A stretch of 14,357 nucleotides of DNA from CAMYMG01 sp038259455 (GCA_038259455.1 JBBSOT010000093.1:1-14357), one strand, 5' to 3'. Positions 1 through 8,429 are shown, counted from the first letter of the stretch. Notes: generated from the sequence alone by a model not told the origin. A program made the numbers and translations.

Positions 1-639
1 CCGGCCGGGGCCATGGGGTTCCCGGGAGCTATGGACGTCTCGTGCACGTACCGCGTCAAGGCGCCTGGGACACTTGCCATTGAACTCGTGGCGACCGCCG
101 ACGCGCCGACGCTGTGCAATTTGGCGCATCATTCCTATTTCAATCTCGATGACGGTGGCAGCGGTGACGTTCTTGATCACCGGATGATGATCGCGGCTGC
201 GGCCTATCTGCCAGTCGATAGTGAGATGATACCGACCGGCTTCGTCGTTCCGGTCGACGGCACAGACTTTGATTTCCGCTTGGCACGTCCGATTCGTCAG
301 GAAACCGTTAGCGGGCAGCTTCCCTACGACCACAATTTCTGTGTGGCGGGCGAGCGCGGCCCACTGCGTCAGGCTGTCTGGGCGCAGGGTGCCAGGTCAG
401 GCGTGGAAATGGAGGTCTGGTCCACCGAACCCGGTTTGCAGTTCTACGCCGGCGAGAACGTCGCGCGGACTGTTCCGGGGCTGGGTCAGCGCAATTACGG
501 CGCCTATGCCGGCTTCTGCCTCGAACCGCAAGTCTGGCCTGACTCGCCGAACCGGCCCTATTTCCCGCAGGCGGTGCTCAGGCCCGGCGAAACCTATCGC
601 CAGGTGACGGAATACCGGTTCTCGCGACCGCAGGTCTAG
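1..639 (+). CDS. galM: Aldose 1-epimerase (mutarotase), C-terminal part, cut by left window edge
   Basis: Interconverts the alpha and beta anomers of aldohexoses in the cytoplasm. The frame is open to base 1, and the first residues (PAGAMGFPGAMDV) match the family's internal 'GFPG' stretch, so the ATG at 13 is internal and the true start lies upstream of the window. About 212 residues remain of a protein usually near 340. The catalytic-base motif HSYFNL is present (His codon at 130-132). The C-terminal GFCLEPQVWPDSPN block carries the family's catalytic glutamate. The N-terminal half, including the first conserved histidine, is outside the window. The stop is TAG at 637-639, only 4 bp from the end of the convergent kdgK. 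A galM/kdgK neighbourhood suggests a sugar-catabolic locus extending to the left. Family assignment is secure, but the sugar specificity cannot be read from the sequence. Confidence 0.9.
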   Translation, partial: PAGAMGFPGAMDVSCTYRVKAPGTLAIELVATADAPTLCNLAHHSYFNLDDGGSGDVLDHRMMIAAAAYLPVDSEMIPTGFVVPVDGTDFDFRLARPIRQETVSGQLPYDHNFCVAGERGPLRQAVWAQGARSGVEMEVWSTEPGLQFYAGENVARTVPGLGQRNYGAYAGFCLEPQVWPDSPNRPYFPQAVLRPGETYRQVTEYRFSRPQV

Positions 640-643
640 ACGG

Positions 644-1579
644 TTAAGCGCTCTGGTGGCTGAACGCTGCTCTCAGCACATGGTGAGGCGCCAGGGCGCC
701 GCGAACCTGGACCACGGCTGCGGCCACCCGGTGTGCGCTTTGCACGGCTTGGCTCGGCGATTGGCCGGTGAGCCGTGCCGCGAGGTAGCTGCCGTTGAAG
801 GAATCGCCGGCGCCGGTGGTGTCGACCGGCGTTCCAACAGGCTGTGCAGGGATGGATGTTTGCTCAGCGCCGCAGCAAAGAAGTGCTGGGTTCTCGCCGT
901 CCTTGACCACAACTTCGGCCACTCCTGCCACCGCGATCCGCTCGGCCGTTGCCTGTGGGGAGTCATCGCCAAACAGCATCTGCTCGTCGGGAAAGGTCGG
1001 CAGGGCAATATCCGTCAGCGCCAGCGCGGCTTCTACAGCGGTACGCGCTTCATCGACGGTTTTCCAGAGCCGGGGACGGTAGTTGGGGTCAAAGGCAACC
1101 GTCGCGCCGCTCTTTCTGGCCGCTGAGACCGCTTCGATCAAGGTTTTGCGTGCTGTCGGTTCGAGAATTGCCAAAGTGATTCCGGAAAAATAGACAAGCG
1201 TTGGATTTTCAAGGCTCTTTGCCAGAGCGATGGGGTCGGAGGCGAGTTGGCGTGCCGCCGAATCTCCCCGCCAGTAGGTAAAGGAGCGCTCCGCCCCGGC
1301 CAGGCTGATGGCGTATATGCCCGGCCTGGCGCCGGCTATCACCGGACTGGCGCCAATGCCAATGCCGTTTTCGTTGAAGAAGGCGATCTGGTCGGCCGAG
1401 AACGGATCGTCGCCGAATGCCGAGACATAGGTGGCACTCCGATTTTCTCCTGCGAGTGCCTTCAGAGCCCACAGCGTGTTGAGCGTGTCACCGGCAAATC
1501 CCATGCGCCAGTCCGCGCCGCCGCTGCCTGACAGTTCGAGCATGCATTCGCCGATCGCCGCAATTCCCCCTTCAGACAT
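644..1579 (-). CDS. kdgK: 2-dehydro-3-deoxygluconokinase (PfkB-family sugar kinase)
   Basis: Phosphorylates 2-keto-3-deoxygluconate with ATP to KDPG, feeding the lower Entner-Doudoroff pathway. The 311-residue product has the usual length. It opens with IGECMLELS followed by GFAGDTLNT, the N-terminal pattern typical of KdgK within the PfkB/ribokinase family. It ends with the second PfkB signature, DTTGAGDSFNGSYLAARL, whose catalytic-base Asp is residue 259. An upstream in-frame ATG at 1633 would add 18 residues. I chose 1579 because GGAG lies about 8 nt upstream and homology begins directly after it. The gene is divergent from the YtkA-like gene and convergent with galM. Other PfkB sugar kinases are possible, but the N-terminal motif favours KdgK. 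Confidence 0.88.
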   Translation of the reverse strand: MSEGGIAAIGECMLELSGSGGADWRMGFAGDTLNTLWALKALAGENRSATYVSAFGDDPFSADQIAFFNENGIGIGASPVIAGARPGIYAISLAGAERSFTYWRGDSAARQLASDPIALAKSLENPTLVYFSGITLAILEPTARKTLIEAVSAARKSGATVAFDPNYRPRLWKTVDEARTAVEAALALTDIALPTFPDEQMLFGDDSPQATAERIAVAGVAEVVVKDGENPALLCCGAEQTSIPAQPVGTPVDTTGAGDSFNGSYLAARLTGQSPSQAVQSAHRVAAAVVQVRGALAPHHVLRAAFSHQSA

Positions 1580-1706
1580 TTCCGCTCTCCGTATTTCCCC
1601 GCCGCTATAGCTTCTCGCCGGAGGCGGCGCCATGCTCGCGCTGATTTGGCAACTCGTTTTTCGACGCCGGATGTCGTATTGGGCGACAAAGCCGACGGAG
1701 GGAATT
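1580..1706. promoter_or_regulatory. Divergent intergenic region, kdgK / YtkA-like gene
   Basis: This 127 bp spacer must carry the start signals for both divergent genes. GGAG for kdgK sits near 1588-1591 on the minus strand, and a strong GGAGGG at 1697-1702 serves the plus-strand gene. A small GC-rich inverted repeat (5 bp arms) and a GCTATAGC palindrome lie around 1607-1630. No sigma-70 promoter with proper spacing was convincing on either strand. Confidence 0.4.
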
Positions 1707-2141
1707 TTGAAGTTGAAACTGTTTTACCTGATTGCCATTGCAGCCCTGCTTGCGGTCGGATCCTACTTCCTCGCGGACATGGGCTCCAAGCCGCAAGCCG
1801 AACTTGACGTTTCACGCATGCGAACCACTGCGAACGATACTTTTGTGGTTTCAGTCGAGCCGGAAAACCGGGAAATCAAGCTGGGCGAACTCCATTCCTG
1901 GCTGTTGACGGTCAAGACGCCGGACGGCGCGCCGGTCGAAGACGCCAGTTTCGTCATCGGCGGCGGCATGCCCGACCATAATCATGGGCTGCCGACCAGC
2001 CCGCAGGTGACCGACAATCTCGGCGATGGCCGCTACAGAATCGAAGGCGTGAAGTTCAGCATGACGGGCTGGTGGGAACTGAGTGTCGACATCACCTCGG
2101 CAAGCGGCAGCGACTCCGTCACGTTCAACATGGTGCTGTAA
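1707..2141 (+). CDS. Membrane-anchored YtkA-like (FixH-like) domain protein
   Basis: A small protein with an N-terminal hydrophobic segment (about residues 5-23) and an immunoglobulin-like YtkA domain placed outside the cytoplasmic membrane. The domain shows EIKLGELHSW, DGAPVEDASF, the histidine-rich MPDHNHGLPT loop (M88, H91, H93) and TGWWELSVDI. Related proteins often neighbour copper or heme redox genes, and the Met/His loop could bind metal, but this is inference. I chose the TTG at 1707 (144 residues) because GGAGGG lies 4 nt upstream and the hydrophobic anchor follows at once. A TTG at 1713 is 10 nt from the same site. The ATGs at 1632 and 1671 lack a ribosome binding site. The stop is 5 bp before the peroxidase ATG, so the two are probably cotranscribed. 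The biochemical role is unknown. Confidence 0.8.
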   Translation: MKLKLFYLIAIAALLAVGSYFLADMGSKPQAELDVSRMRTTANDTFVVSVEPENREIKLGELHSWLLTVKTPDGAPVEDASFVIGGGMPDHNHGLPTSPQVTDNLGDGRYRIEGVKFSMTGWWELSVDITSASGSDSVTFNMVL

Positions 2142-2146
2142 CCGCC

Positions 2147-3346
2147 ATGAGCTGCAATCGCCTGTCATCGATTGCTTGCCTGCTCATGATGCTGGGCGCC
2201 TTGACGGGCTGCGGCCAGGAATTCAGCGATGACCAGAAGGCCGTCATTGCTTCACTGTCGCTAGCGGCGTTGCCGGCGCTGCCGCCAGATCCGTCGAACC
2301 GCTTTGCCGACGATCCGGCTGCTGCCGCGCTTGGCGCTACGCTTTTTTTCGATCAGCGGATGAGCCGAGACGGCGACGTTTCCTGTGCGACCTGTCATCT
2401 CGTCGACCGACAGTTTCAGGATGATCTGCCGCGCGCCAGAGCGGTCGGCGTCAACAACAGGCGCACCATGCCGCTTGCCGGAACCGGCCGGAGCCCCTGG
2501 CTTTTCTGGGATGGCCGGCGCGACAGCGTCTGGGCGCAGGCACTCACCCCATTGGAAGACCCTGTCGAACATGCCGGTACGCGGGCTGGCTATGCGCATG
2601 CCGTCGCCGAGCATTTCGGCGACCGCTATCAGCGGATTTTCGGCGCGCTGCCTGACCTTTCGGCGGTTCCCGCGCGCGCCGGACCGCGTGGCACGGCTGA
2701 GGAAGCCGCGGCATGGCAGGCGATGAACCTCGGCCAGCGGCAGGAGATCGACCGGGTCTTCGCCAATCTCGGCAAGGCGTTGGGCGCCTTCGTGCGCTCC
2801 ATTGAACCCACCGAGACGAGGTTTGACCGCTTCGCGGCCGTACTAGCTGCCAACGAACGGCCGGAGGGCGATGCGGCGCTGACGCCAGACGAGATCGCCG
2901 GGCTGAAACTCTTCATAGGCAAGGCGAACTGCGCGACCTGCCATAACGGCCCGCGTCTGACCGATGATGGCTTCCACAATACCGGCATTCCCGTCGTTCC
3001 CGGACTTCCTGACGACCTTGGCAGGCAAACCGGCGTTCAGCAGGCCGCCGCCGACCCGTTCAACTGCCTTGGGGCCTTCAGCGATGCCGATCCGCAAGAG
3101 TGTGGCGAGTTGCGTTTCCGGGTCAAGGACGGGCCGCAACTCCTGCGCGCCTACAAGACGCCGTCGCTGCGCGGCGCAGCCACCCGGCCTCCCTACATGC
3201 ATGCTGGCCAACTGGGCACGCTCGAAGAAGTTGTCGATCACTATGCCCGGGCACCAGCCGCCCCGTCGGGCGAAAGCGAACTGCATCCCTTGACCCTGTC
3301 CGAGCGCGAGCGCCAGCAACTGATTGCGTTTCTTCGCACGCTTTGA
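2147..3346 (+). CDS. Di-heme cytochrome c peroxidase / MauG-family lipoprotein
   Basis: A predicted 399-residue periplasm-facing enzyme with two c-type heme sites, C80-A-T-C-H84 and C262-A-T-C-H266, spaced as in bacterial di-heme peroxidases. These reduce hydrogen peroxide using cytochrome c or, in MauG-type members, oxidise a protein substrate. The second heme is followed by TDDGFHNTGIP, and a late PYMHAGQLGTLEEVVDHY block matches the family's conserved C-terminal region (usually MHDG; here MHAG). The N-terminus is a lipoprotein signal with lipobox LTGC and lipidated Cys22, so the enzyme is probably membrane-tethered. The ATG at 2147 begins this signal. An in-frame extension to 2072 would overlap the upstream gene and bury the signal. 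The gene follows the YtkA-like gene by 5 bp and ends 6 bp from the convergent putR. The electron donor and substrate cannot be told from the sequence. Confidence 0.88.
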   Translation: MSCNRLSSIACLLMMLGALTGCGQEFSDDQKAVIASLSLAALPALPPDPSNRFADDPAAAALGATLFFDQRMSRDGDVSCATCHLVDRQFQDDLPRARAVGVNNRRTMPLAGTGRSPWLFWDGRRDSVWAQALTPLEDPVEHAGTRAGYAHAVAEHFGDRYQRIFGALPDLSAVPARAGPRGTAEEAAAWQAMNLGQRQEIDRVFANLGKALGAFVRSIEPTETRFDRFAAVLAANERPEGDAALTPDEIAGLKLFIGKANCATCHNGPRLTDDGFHNTGIPVVPGLPDDLGRQTGVQQAAADPFNCLGAFSDADPQECGELRFRVKDGPQLLRAYKTPSLRGAATRPPYMHAGQLGTLEEVVDHYARAPAAPSGESELHPLTLSERERQQLIAFLRTL

Positions 3347-3352
3347 CCCTGG

Positions 3353-3805
3353 CTATCTGTCCTTCACCGTCTCCATCGCCACGAAGGTCGAGGTTTGCGC
3401 CACATGGGGCAGGGCGGAGATGCGCTCGCCAAGCACCCTGCGATAGGCGGCGATGTCGGTTGTGCGCACCTTGAGCAGATAGTCGAAGCTGGATGCGATC
3501 ATGTGGCACTGCTCGATCTCTGCCACGGCCTGGATAGCGCGGTTGAAGGCGTCGAGAGCCGCCGAGCGAGTGTCAGACAATTTTACCTGAACGAAGGCGA
3601 CGTGACCTTCGCCCATCTTCTCGCGGTCGACCACGGCCGCGTAGCCGCGAATGAAGCCATCCTTCTCGAGGCGCTTGACGCGCGCCTGCACCGGCGTCTT
3701 CGACAGGCCCACTTTTGCGGCGAGTTCGGACATCGACAGGCGTCCGTCACGCGCGAGTGCTGCAATGATGTTTCGGTCGATCCGGTCCAATTGGTCCGTC
3801 ACCAT
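3353..3805 (-). CDS. putR: Lrp/AsnC-family regulator, probable proline-responsive PutR
   Basis: A 150-residue Lrp/AsnC transcription factor. It has an N-terminal helix-turn-helix (about residues 23-46, with LSMSELAAKVGLSKTPVQARVKRL cut here by domain) and a C-terminal RAM ligand-binding domain (about 65-145). The family start pattern LDRIDRNIIAAL is clear. It is transcribed divergently from putA across 138 bp, the arrangement known for PutR in Rhodobacter and Agrobacterium, where PutR activates putA in response to proline. By that analogy it probably binds the shared intergenic region and regulates putA and itself. The start is the ATG at 3805. The family is certain; the PutR name rests on gene context. 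Confidence 0.87.
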   Translation of the reverse strand: MVTDQLDRIDRNIIAALARDGRLSMSELAAKVGLSKTPVQARVKRLEKDGFIRGYAAVVDREKMGEGHVAFVQVKLSDTRSAALDAFNRAIQAVAEIEQCHMIASSFDYLLKVRTTDIAAYRRVLGERISALPHVAQTSTFVAMETVKDR

Positions 3806-3943
3806 CGCCAGAACAATCCGTCAGGATGAAATTATGGCCACGATATAGTTTGAACGAACCAGAAAGTCGAATTTTTCGGAACGGGAACCGGCGGCCTCTT
3901 GTGGTAGGCTCTCGCCATTCCGATTTCCTTGCGAGACGACAGG
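3806..3943. promoter_or_regulatory. putR-putA divergent control region, probable PutR sites
   Basis: This 138 bp spacer between putR and putA is AT-richer than its surroundings between about 3826 and 3880. It contains AAATTAT at 3829-3835, an imperfect inverted repeat GTTTG-AA-CGAAC near 3848-3859, and CGAA-ttt-TTCG at 3868-3878. Lrp-family proteins bind degenerate AT-rich palindromes, so these are candidate PutR sites. No exact consensus match was found and the -10/-35 elements are not clear. Confidence 0.45.
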
Positions 3944-6900
3944 ATGACCATGCCACCGCTTGCCAGCCTCAGAAACGATATACGCGCCAATTATCTGCCC
4001 GACGAGGCTGAAGCCCTGGACCGGTTGATCCAATTCGCCGACCTTGACGCGGACAAGCGCAAAGCAATCTCCAGGCATGCCGCAGATCTGGTGCGTGCCG
4101 TGCGCAATTCGTCCGACCCGCATCTGATGGAGGTCTTCCTGTCGGCCTACGGGCTTTCAACCAGGGAGGGCGTGGCGCTGATGTGCCTGGCCGAGGCGCT
4201 CTTGCGGGTTCCCGACAACGAGACGATCGACGAGTTGATCCGCGACAAGATCGCACCGCAGGACTGGTCGGCCCATTCCGGCGCCTCGGCGTCTATCTTC
4301 GTCAATGCCTCGACCTGGGCGCTCATGCTGACCGGCAAGGTTCTCGACGAGAGCGACGACGGGATCGAGGGCACCCTTCGCTCGATGGTTCGCAGGCTGG
4401 GCGAGCCCGTCATCCGCCGGGCAGTTTCGGCGGCGATGCGCGAAATGGGCGAGCAGTTCGTGCAGGGACGCACCATCGCCCAGGCGCTCAAGCGCGGCCG
4501 GCCGATGACTGCCAAGGGCTATCTCTATTCATACGACATGCTGGGCGAAGCGGCGCGCACGGAGAGCGATGCCAAGCGCTATTTTGCCGCCTACCAGGAT
4601 GCGATCTCCTCGCTCGACGCCGGCACGAATGGACCGGACATTCGCCAGAACCCGGGCATCTCGGTGAAATTGTCCGCACTCCACCCGCGCTACGAGGTAG
4701 CGCAGAAGGAGGCGATGCTCCCCGTCATGGCGTCGCGGCTCTACGAACTGGCGCTCGATGCGCGGCAGTCCCGAATGGGGTTGAACATCGACGCCGAGGA
4801 AGCGGACCGGCTCGACCTGTCGCTCGACGTCATCGAGCAGGTCCTGGCGGAGCCCAAACTCGCCGGCTGGAACGGTTTTGGCGTTGTCGTCCAGGCCTAT
4901 GGGCCGCGAGCGGCATTCGTCATCGACTGGCTCTACACGCTGGCCAAGCGCCACGACCGCCAGATCATGGTCCGGCTCGTCAAGGGCGCCTACTGGGACA
5001 CCGAGATCAAGCGCGCCCAGACGCTTGGCCTCGATGGCTATCCGGTCTTCACACGCAAGACCAACACCGACATTTCCTACATAGCCTGTGCAAAAAAGCT
5101 GCTGTCGATGACCGACCGCATCTACCCGCAGTTTGCAACGCATAATGCCCACACAGTCGCTTCCATCCTTGCCATGGCGCCCGACCGCGACAGTTTCGAG
5201 TTCCAGCGCCTGCATGGCATGGGCGAGTCGCTGCACGAGGCGGTACGCAAGGCTGAAGGCACGCGTTGCCGCATCTACGCGCCGGTCGGCGCGCATGAGG
5301 ACCTGCTTGCCTATCTGGTGCGGCGCCTTCTCGAAAACGGCGCCAATTCGTCCTTCGTCCATCAGCTGACCGACAAGGATGTGCCGCCGGAGGCGATCGC
5401 GCGCGATCCGTTCGAGGCTGCAGCAAGGCAGGGTGAGGCGGCCAACCCGGCGATTCCGCGACCTGTCGGTATTTTCGGCGCGGGCAGACGCAACGCCAGG
5501 GGCTTTGACATCACCGATCGTCCAACACTCGACGCGATCAACAAGGAGAGGGCGGGTTTTGCAGGGGTCGAGCGCTGGACCGCCGCACCATCTGGCGGCT
5601 CTGCGGGCGGTTCGGCGGCGCGGCAAGTCGTCAATCCGGCCAAGCCGAAAGACATCGTTGGCACGGTTGTCGAGGCCAATGTCGACCAGGTCTCCGAAGC
5701 CGTTGGCAAGGCGGCTGCCGCGCAGCCTGGCTGGGCCATGCGACCTGTCTCGGAGCGGGCCGCAGTCCTTCGCAACGCCGCCGACCTCTACGAGGCAAAT
5801 GCTGTCGAGTTCTTCGCGCTTGCCACGCGAGAGGCCGGCAAGACGCTCGCCGATGGCGTGGCGGAAGTGCGCGAGGCGGTTGATTTTCTGCGCTATTACG
5901 CCGCCGAAGCCCAGCACGCCGAGGCCGGCACCGAGGCGCGAGGCACCATCGTGTGCATCTCACCGTGGAATTTTCCCCTGGCGATCTTTACCGGGCAAAT
6001 TGCCGCTTCTCTGGTCACAGGCAATGCCGTGGTCGCAAAGCCTGCCGAGCAGACGCCGCTGATCGCCGCTCGGGCTGTCGCCCTGCTGCGTGAGGCCGGC
6101 GTACCGGATGGCGTCCTGCAACTGTTGCCGGGCGACGGCCCGTCGGTCGGCGCGCCGCTGACGGCAGATCCGCGTATTGCGGGCGTCTGCTTTACCGGCT
6201 CGACGGAAGTTGCCAAGGCGATTGAACGACAGCTGGCAAAGACCGCTGCACCCGACGCCATGCTGCTGGCCGAAACCGGCGGTCTGAACGCAATGATCGT
6301 CGATTCGACCGCGCTGCCGGAGCAGGCTGTGCGTGATATTCTCGCCTCGGCCTTCCAGAGTGCCGGCCAGCGCTGCTCGGCGCTTCGCATCCTCTATGTC
6401 CAGAAGGACGTCGAGAAGAAGATGATGGAGATGCTCGAGGGAGCCATGCGGTCGCTCAGTATCGGCGACCCATGGCTGCTCTCGACCGATGTCGGGCCGG
6501 TCATCGACGAAGACGCGCAAAATGGGATTGCCGACTATTGCGCCACCATGGAAAAAAGGGGTCGCCTGGTCGCCAGACTGGCCGCGCCTTCCGATGGGCG
6601 CTTTATTGCGCCCCATATTTTCCGGGTCTCAGGCATCGAGGAAATGGACCGCGAGATTTTCGGTCCAGTGCTGCATGTTGCGACTTTCGGCGCCAACGAC
6701 CTCGACCGCGTCATCTCGGCCATCAACCGCAAAGGGTACGGGCTGACTTTCGGCCTGCACACTCGCATCGAGGCACGGGTCCAGCACATTGTCGACGGCG
6801 TCCATGCCGGCAACATCTACGTCAACCGCAATCAAATCGGCGCTGTCGTAGGATCGCAGCCGTTTGGCGGCGAGGGCCTGTCGGGCACCGGACCAAAGGC

Positions 6901-7564
6901 CGGCGGGCCGCACTATCTGCGTCGCTTCCGCAAATCGAAACAGGCGGGCACACCTTCGTCTCTCGGCGCCAAGGTGACCGCTACAGAGCTCGCCGACAAT
7001 TTGCCGGAACCGTCGCTCGGCGGTTGGTCAACGCGTGGCGACCGCATTACGCTGCTGAGAAAGCATCTGCGCGGCAAGGGCTCCGCTGCCATCGCTGCAT
7101 CGGCCGGGGTCGATTTCGGGCCGGTCGATCTCCCCGGACCCACCGGCGAAGCCAACACGCTGACGCTTTATCCGCGTGGCTGCGTGCTGTGCCTGGGGCC
7201 AGACGAGGACACGATCCTGGCCCAGTCGGTGCAGGCGCTCGCCGCTGGCAATGCAGTCCTTGCCGTCGCGCCCGGCGCCTCTGCCGCCGTGCTGCCGCTG
7301 CTTGGCAAGGGTCTGCCCATTGCTGCCATCGATGGGAGCGCCGATCCGGTTGAATCGCGCTCGCTGCCAATCAATGTGGTGGCATACTCGGGCGACCCGG
7401 AAGTCGCGAAACAGATCCGCTCAATGCTCGCCGCGCGCAGCGGGCCCATCGTACCGCTCATCACAGAAGTGCTCTACCCGGCCGCCTACGCACATGAACG
7501 GGCCGTGTGCGTCGACACCACTGCGGCTGGCGGCAATGCCAGCCTGCTGGCAGGGGCCGGCTGA
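3944..7564 (+). CDS. putA: Bifunctional proline dehydrogenase / delta-1-pyrroline-5-carboxylate dehydrogenase, type B PutA
   Basis: Oxidises proline to glutamate in two steps, FAD-dependent proline dehydrogenase then NAD-dependent P5C dehydrogenase, channelling the intermediate. The product is about 1206 residues. It starts with a helical domain without the ribbon-helix-helix of trifunctional PutA, so it should not repress its own gene. The PRODH barrel (about 165-470) shows SVKLSAL (K242), VKGAYWDTEIKRAQ, HGMGESL and RRLLENGANSSFV (R460, R461). The ALDH domain (about 550-995) has SPWNFP, FTGSTEVAK near 750, general-base E777 in ETGG and catalytic C811 in GQRCSA. A further C-terminal domain ending in TTAAGGNASLL marks type B, as in the Sinorhizobium meliloti enzyme. 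The start could also be the ATG at 3950, which has AGGA 5 nt upstream. The gene ends 12 bp from the convergent heme monooxygenase gene. Confidence 0.96.
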   Translation: MTMPPLASLRNDIRANYLPDEAEALDRLIQFADLDADKRKAISRHAADLVRAVRNSSDPHLMEVFLSAYGLSTREGVALMCLAEALLRVPDNETIDELIRDKIAPQDWSAHSGASASIFVNASTWALMLTGKVLDESDDGIEGTLRSMVRRLGEPVIRRAVSAAMREMGEQFVQGRTIAQALKRGRPMTAKGYLYSYDMLGEAARTESDAKRYFAAYQDAISSLDAGTNGPDIRQNPGISVKLSALHPRYEVAQKEAMLPVMASRLYELALDARQSRMGLNIDAEEADRLDLSLDVIEQVLAEPKLAGWNGFGVVVQAYGPRAAFVIDWLYTLAKRHDRQIMVRLVKGAYWDTEIKRAQTLGLDGYPVFTRKTNTDISYIACAKKLLSMTDRIYPQFATHNAHTVASILAMAPDRDSFEFQRLHGMGESLHEAVRKAEGTRCRIYAPVGAHEDLLAYLVRRLLENGANSSFVHQLTDKDVPPEAIARDPFEAAARQGEAANPAIPRPVGIFGAGRRNARGFDITDRPTLDAINKERAGFAGVERWTAAPSGGSAGGSAARQVVNPAKPKDIVGTVVEANVDQVSEAVGKAAAAQPGWAMRPVSERAAVLRNAADLYEANAVEFFALATREAGKTLADGVAEVREAVDFLRYYAAEAQHAEAGTEARGTIVCISPWNFPLAIFTGQIAASLVTGNAVVAKPAEQTPLIAARAVALLREAGVPDGVLQLLPGDGPSVGAPLTADPRIAGVCFTGSTEVAKAIERQLAKTAAPDAMLLAETGGLNAMIVDSTALPEQAVRDILASAFQSAGQRCSALRILYVQKDVEKKMMEMLEGAMRSLSIGDPWLLSTDVGPVIDEDAQNGIADYCATMEKRGRLVARLAAPSDGRFIAPHIFRVSGIEEMDREIFGPVLHVATFGANDLDRVISAINRKGYGLTFGLHTRIEARVQHIVDGVHAGNIYVNRNQIGAVVGSQPFGGEGLSGTGPKAGGPHYLRRFRKSKQAGTPSSLGAKVTATELADNLPEPSLGGWSTRGDRITLLRKHLRGKGSAAIAASAGVDFGPVDLPGPTGEANTLTLYPRGCVLCLGPDEDTILAQSVQALAAGNAVLAVAPGASAAVLPLLGKGLPIAAIDGSADPVESRSLPINVVAYSGDPEVAKQIRSMLAARSGPIVPLITEVLYPAAYAHERAVCVDTTAAGGNASLLAGAG

Positions 7565-7576
7565 GAGATCGACGTA

Positions 7577-7891
7577 TCAAGCGCCTTCGACGACGGAAAA
7601 GCCCTCAAAGGTCGGATGTCCGATATAGTTGGCCTTGCTGGACCCGGTATTTCTGTGCGCGGCGCGAAAGTTTTCTGATTTTGTCCAGGCGACGAAATCG
7701 TCGTGCGATGCCCACACGGTATGTGAGGCGAAGAGCGTATAGCCTTCCGCTTCATTCACAGGCCCGCGCAGCAGGCTGAACTGCTTGAACCCGGTCATCT
7801 CGGCCAGCCTGGAGTCGCGGTTCTTCCAGATAGCCTCGAAAGCGTCCTCCGAGCCGAGCTGGACCTTGAAGCGATTCATGGCGATGTACAT
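7577..7891 (-). CDS. hmuQ: Heme-degrading monooxygenase, ABM fold (HmuQ/BhuQ/IsdG-like)
   Basis: A 104-residue single-domain antibiotic-biosynthesis-monooxygenase fold protein that probably opens the heme ring to release iron in the cytoplasm. The IsdG catalytic triad can be aligned: N6 in MNRF, W69 in AWTKSENF and H79 in FRAAH, with the W-to-H spacing of ten found in IsdG. The ASHTVW and GHPTFEGF blocks match the rhizobial HmuQ/HmuD and Brucella BhuQ group as I recall them. The ATG at 7891 is preceded by AGAGGA at good spacing. A longer frame reaching 8107 would overlap rirA and is rejected. rirA lies 76 bp upstream on the same strand, so cotranscription or shared iron control is likely. Many ABM-fold proteins act on other substrates, but the triad and context support heme. 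Confidence 0.85.
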   Translation of the reverse strand: MYIAMNRFKVQLGSEDAFEAIWKNRDSRLAEMTGFKQFSLLRGPVNEAEGYTLFASHTVWASHDDFVAWTKSENFRAAHRNTGSSKANYIGHPTFEGFSVVEGA

Positions 7892-7967
7892 GCTTGTCCT
7901 CTGACGTTCGGTGGATCCCAAAAACGCTGGCCGACTGGCCAATGGTCTGCCGGCAGTGCTCAGTGCT

Positions 7968-8429
7968 TCAACTGGCAAGTGCCCGAGGCGGCAACAGGTC
8001 GATCCCCAGCAGGCCGCGCATGTCGCCCTTGCTTGCGACAAGATCGGCGATCGTGTGGCGCTCCAGCACTGCAAAGAAGGCATTGAGCGCTTCGCGCAGC
8101 GCCGCATTGAGGGCGCAGGAATCGACCAGAGGGCACTCGGCCGCGTCGTTTTCGAAACACTCGGCCATCGCGAAACTCTCTTCAGTCACCCGCACCACGT
8201 CGAACAGGGTGATTTCGGAAGCGGCGCGACCCAGCCGCACACCGCCGTTTCGGCCGCGCACCGTTTCGACCATGCGATGCTCGACGAGCGGCTGCAGAAT
8301 CTTGAACAGGAACAGCTCGGAAACCGAATAGGCGCTGGCGATTTCCGGAATCCGGCTCAGCCGCCCGTCGTTGGCAGCGCAGTACATAAGGATCCGCATC
8401 GCATAGTTGGTCTGGCGCGTCAGCCGCAT
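7968..8429 (-). CDS. rirA: Rrf2-family iron-responsive repressor RirA
   Basis: An Fe-S-cluster-dependent transcription factor that represses iron and heme uptake genes in iron-replete alphaproteobacteria, in place of Fur. The 153-residue product has a winged helix (MRLTRQTNYAMRILMYCA start, recognition region about 28-52) and the wing GRNGGVRLGR. The three cluster cysteines lie in a CFENDAAECPLVDSC block at C91, C99 and C105, exactly the RirA positions. IscR and NsrR have a different tail. The start is the ATG at 8429 with GAGGA about 8 nt upstream. It precedes the heme monooxygenase gene on the same strand. Its own promoter probably lies at about 8440-8530, where a near-match to an iron-responsive box is found. 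Confidence 0.95.
   Translation of the reverse strand: MRLTRQTNYAMRILMYCAANDGRLSRIPEIASAYSVSELFLFKILQPLVEHRMVETVRGRNGGVRLGRAASEITLFDVVRVTEESFAMAECFENDAAECPLVDSCALNAALREALNAFFAVLERHTIADLVASKGDMRGLLGIDLLPPRALAS

Noticed and set aside
4529..5917. Long open frame (462 codons) on the minus strand
   Set aside because: It lies wholly antisense to the well-supported putA, has Arg/Asp/Gly-rich low-complexity content typical of GC-rich shadow frames, and shows no recognisable domain.
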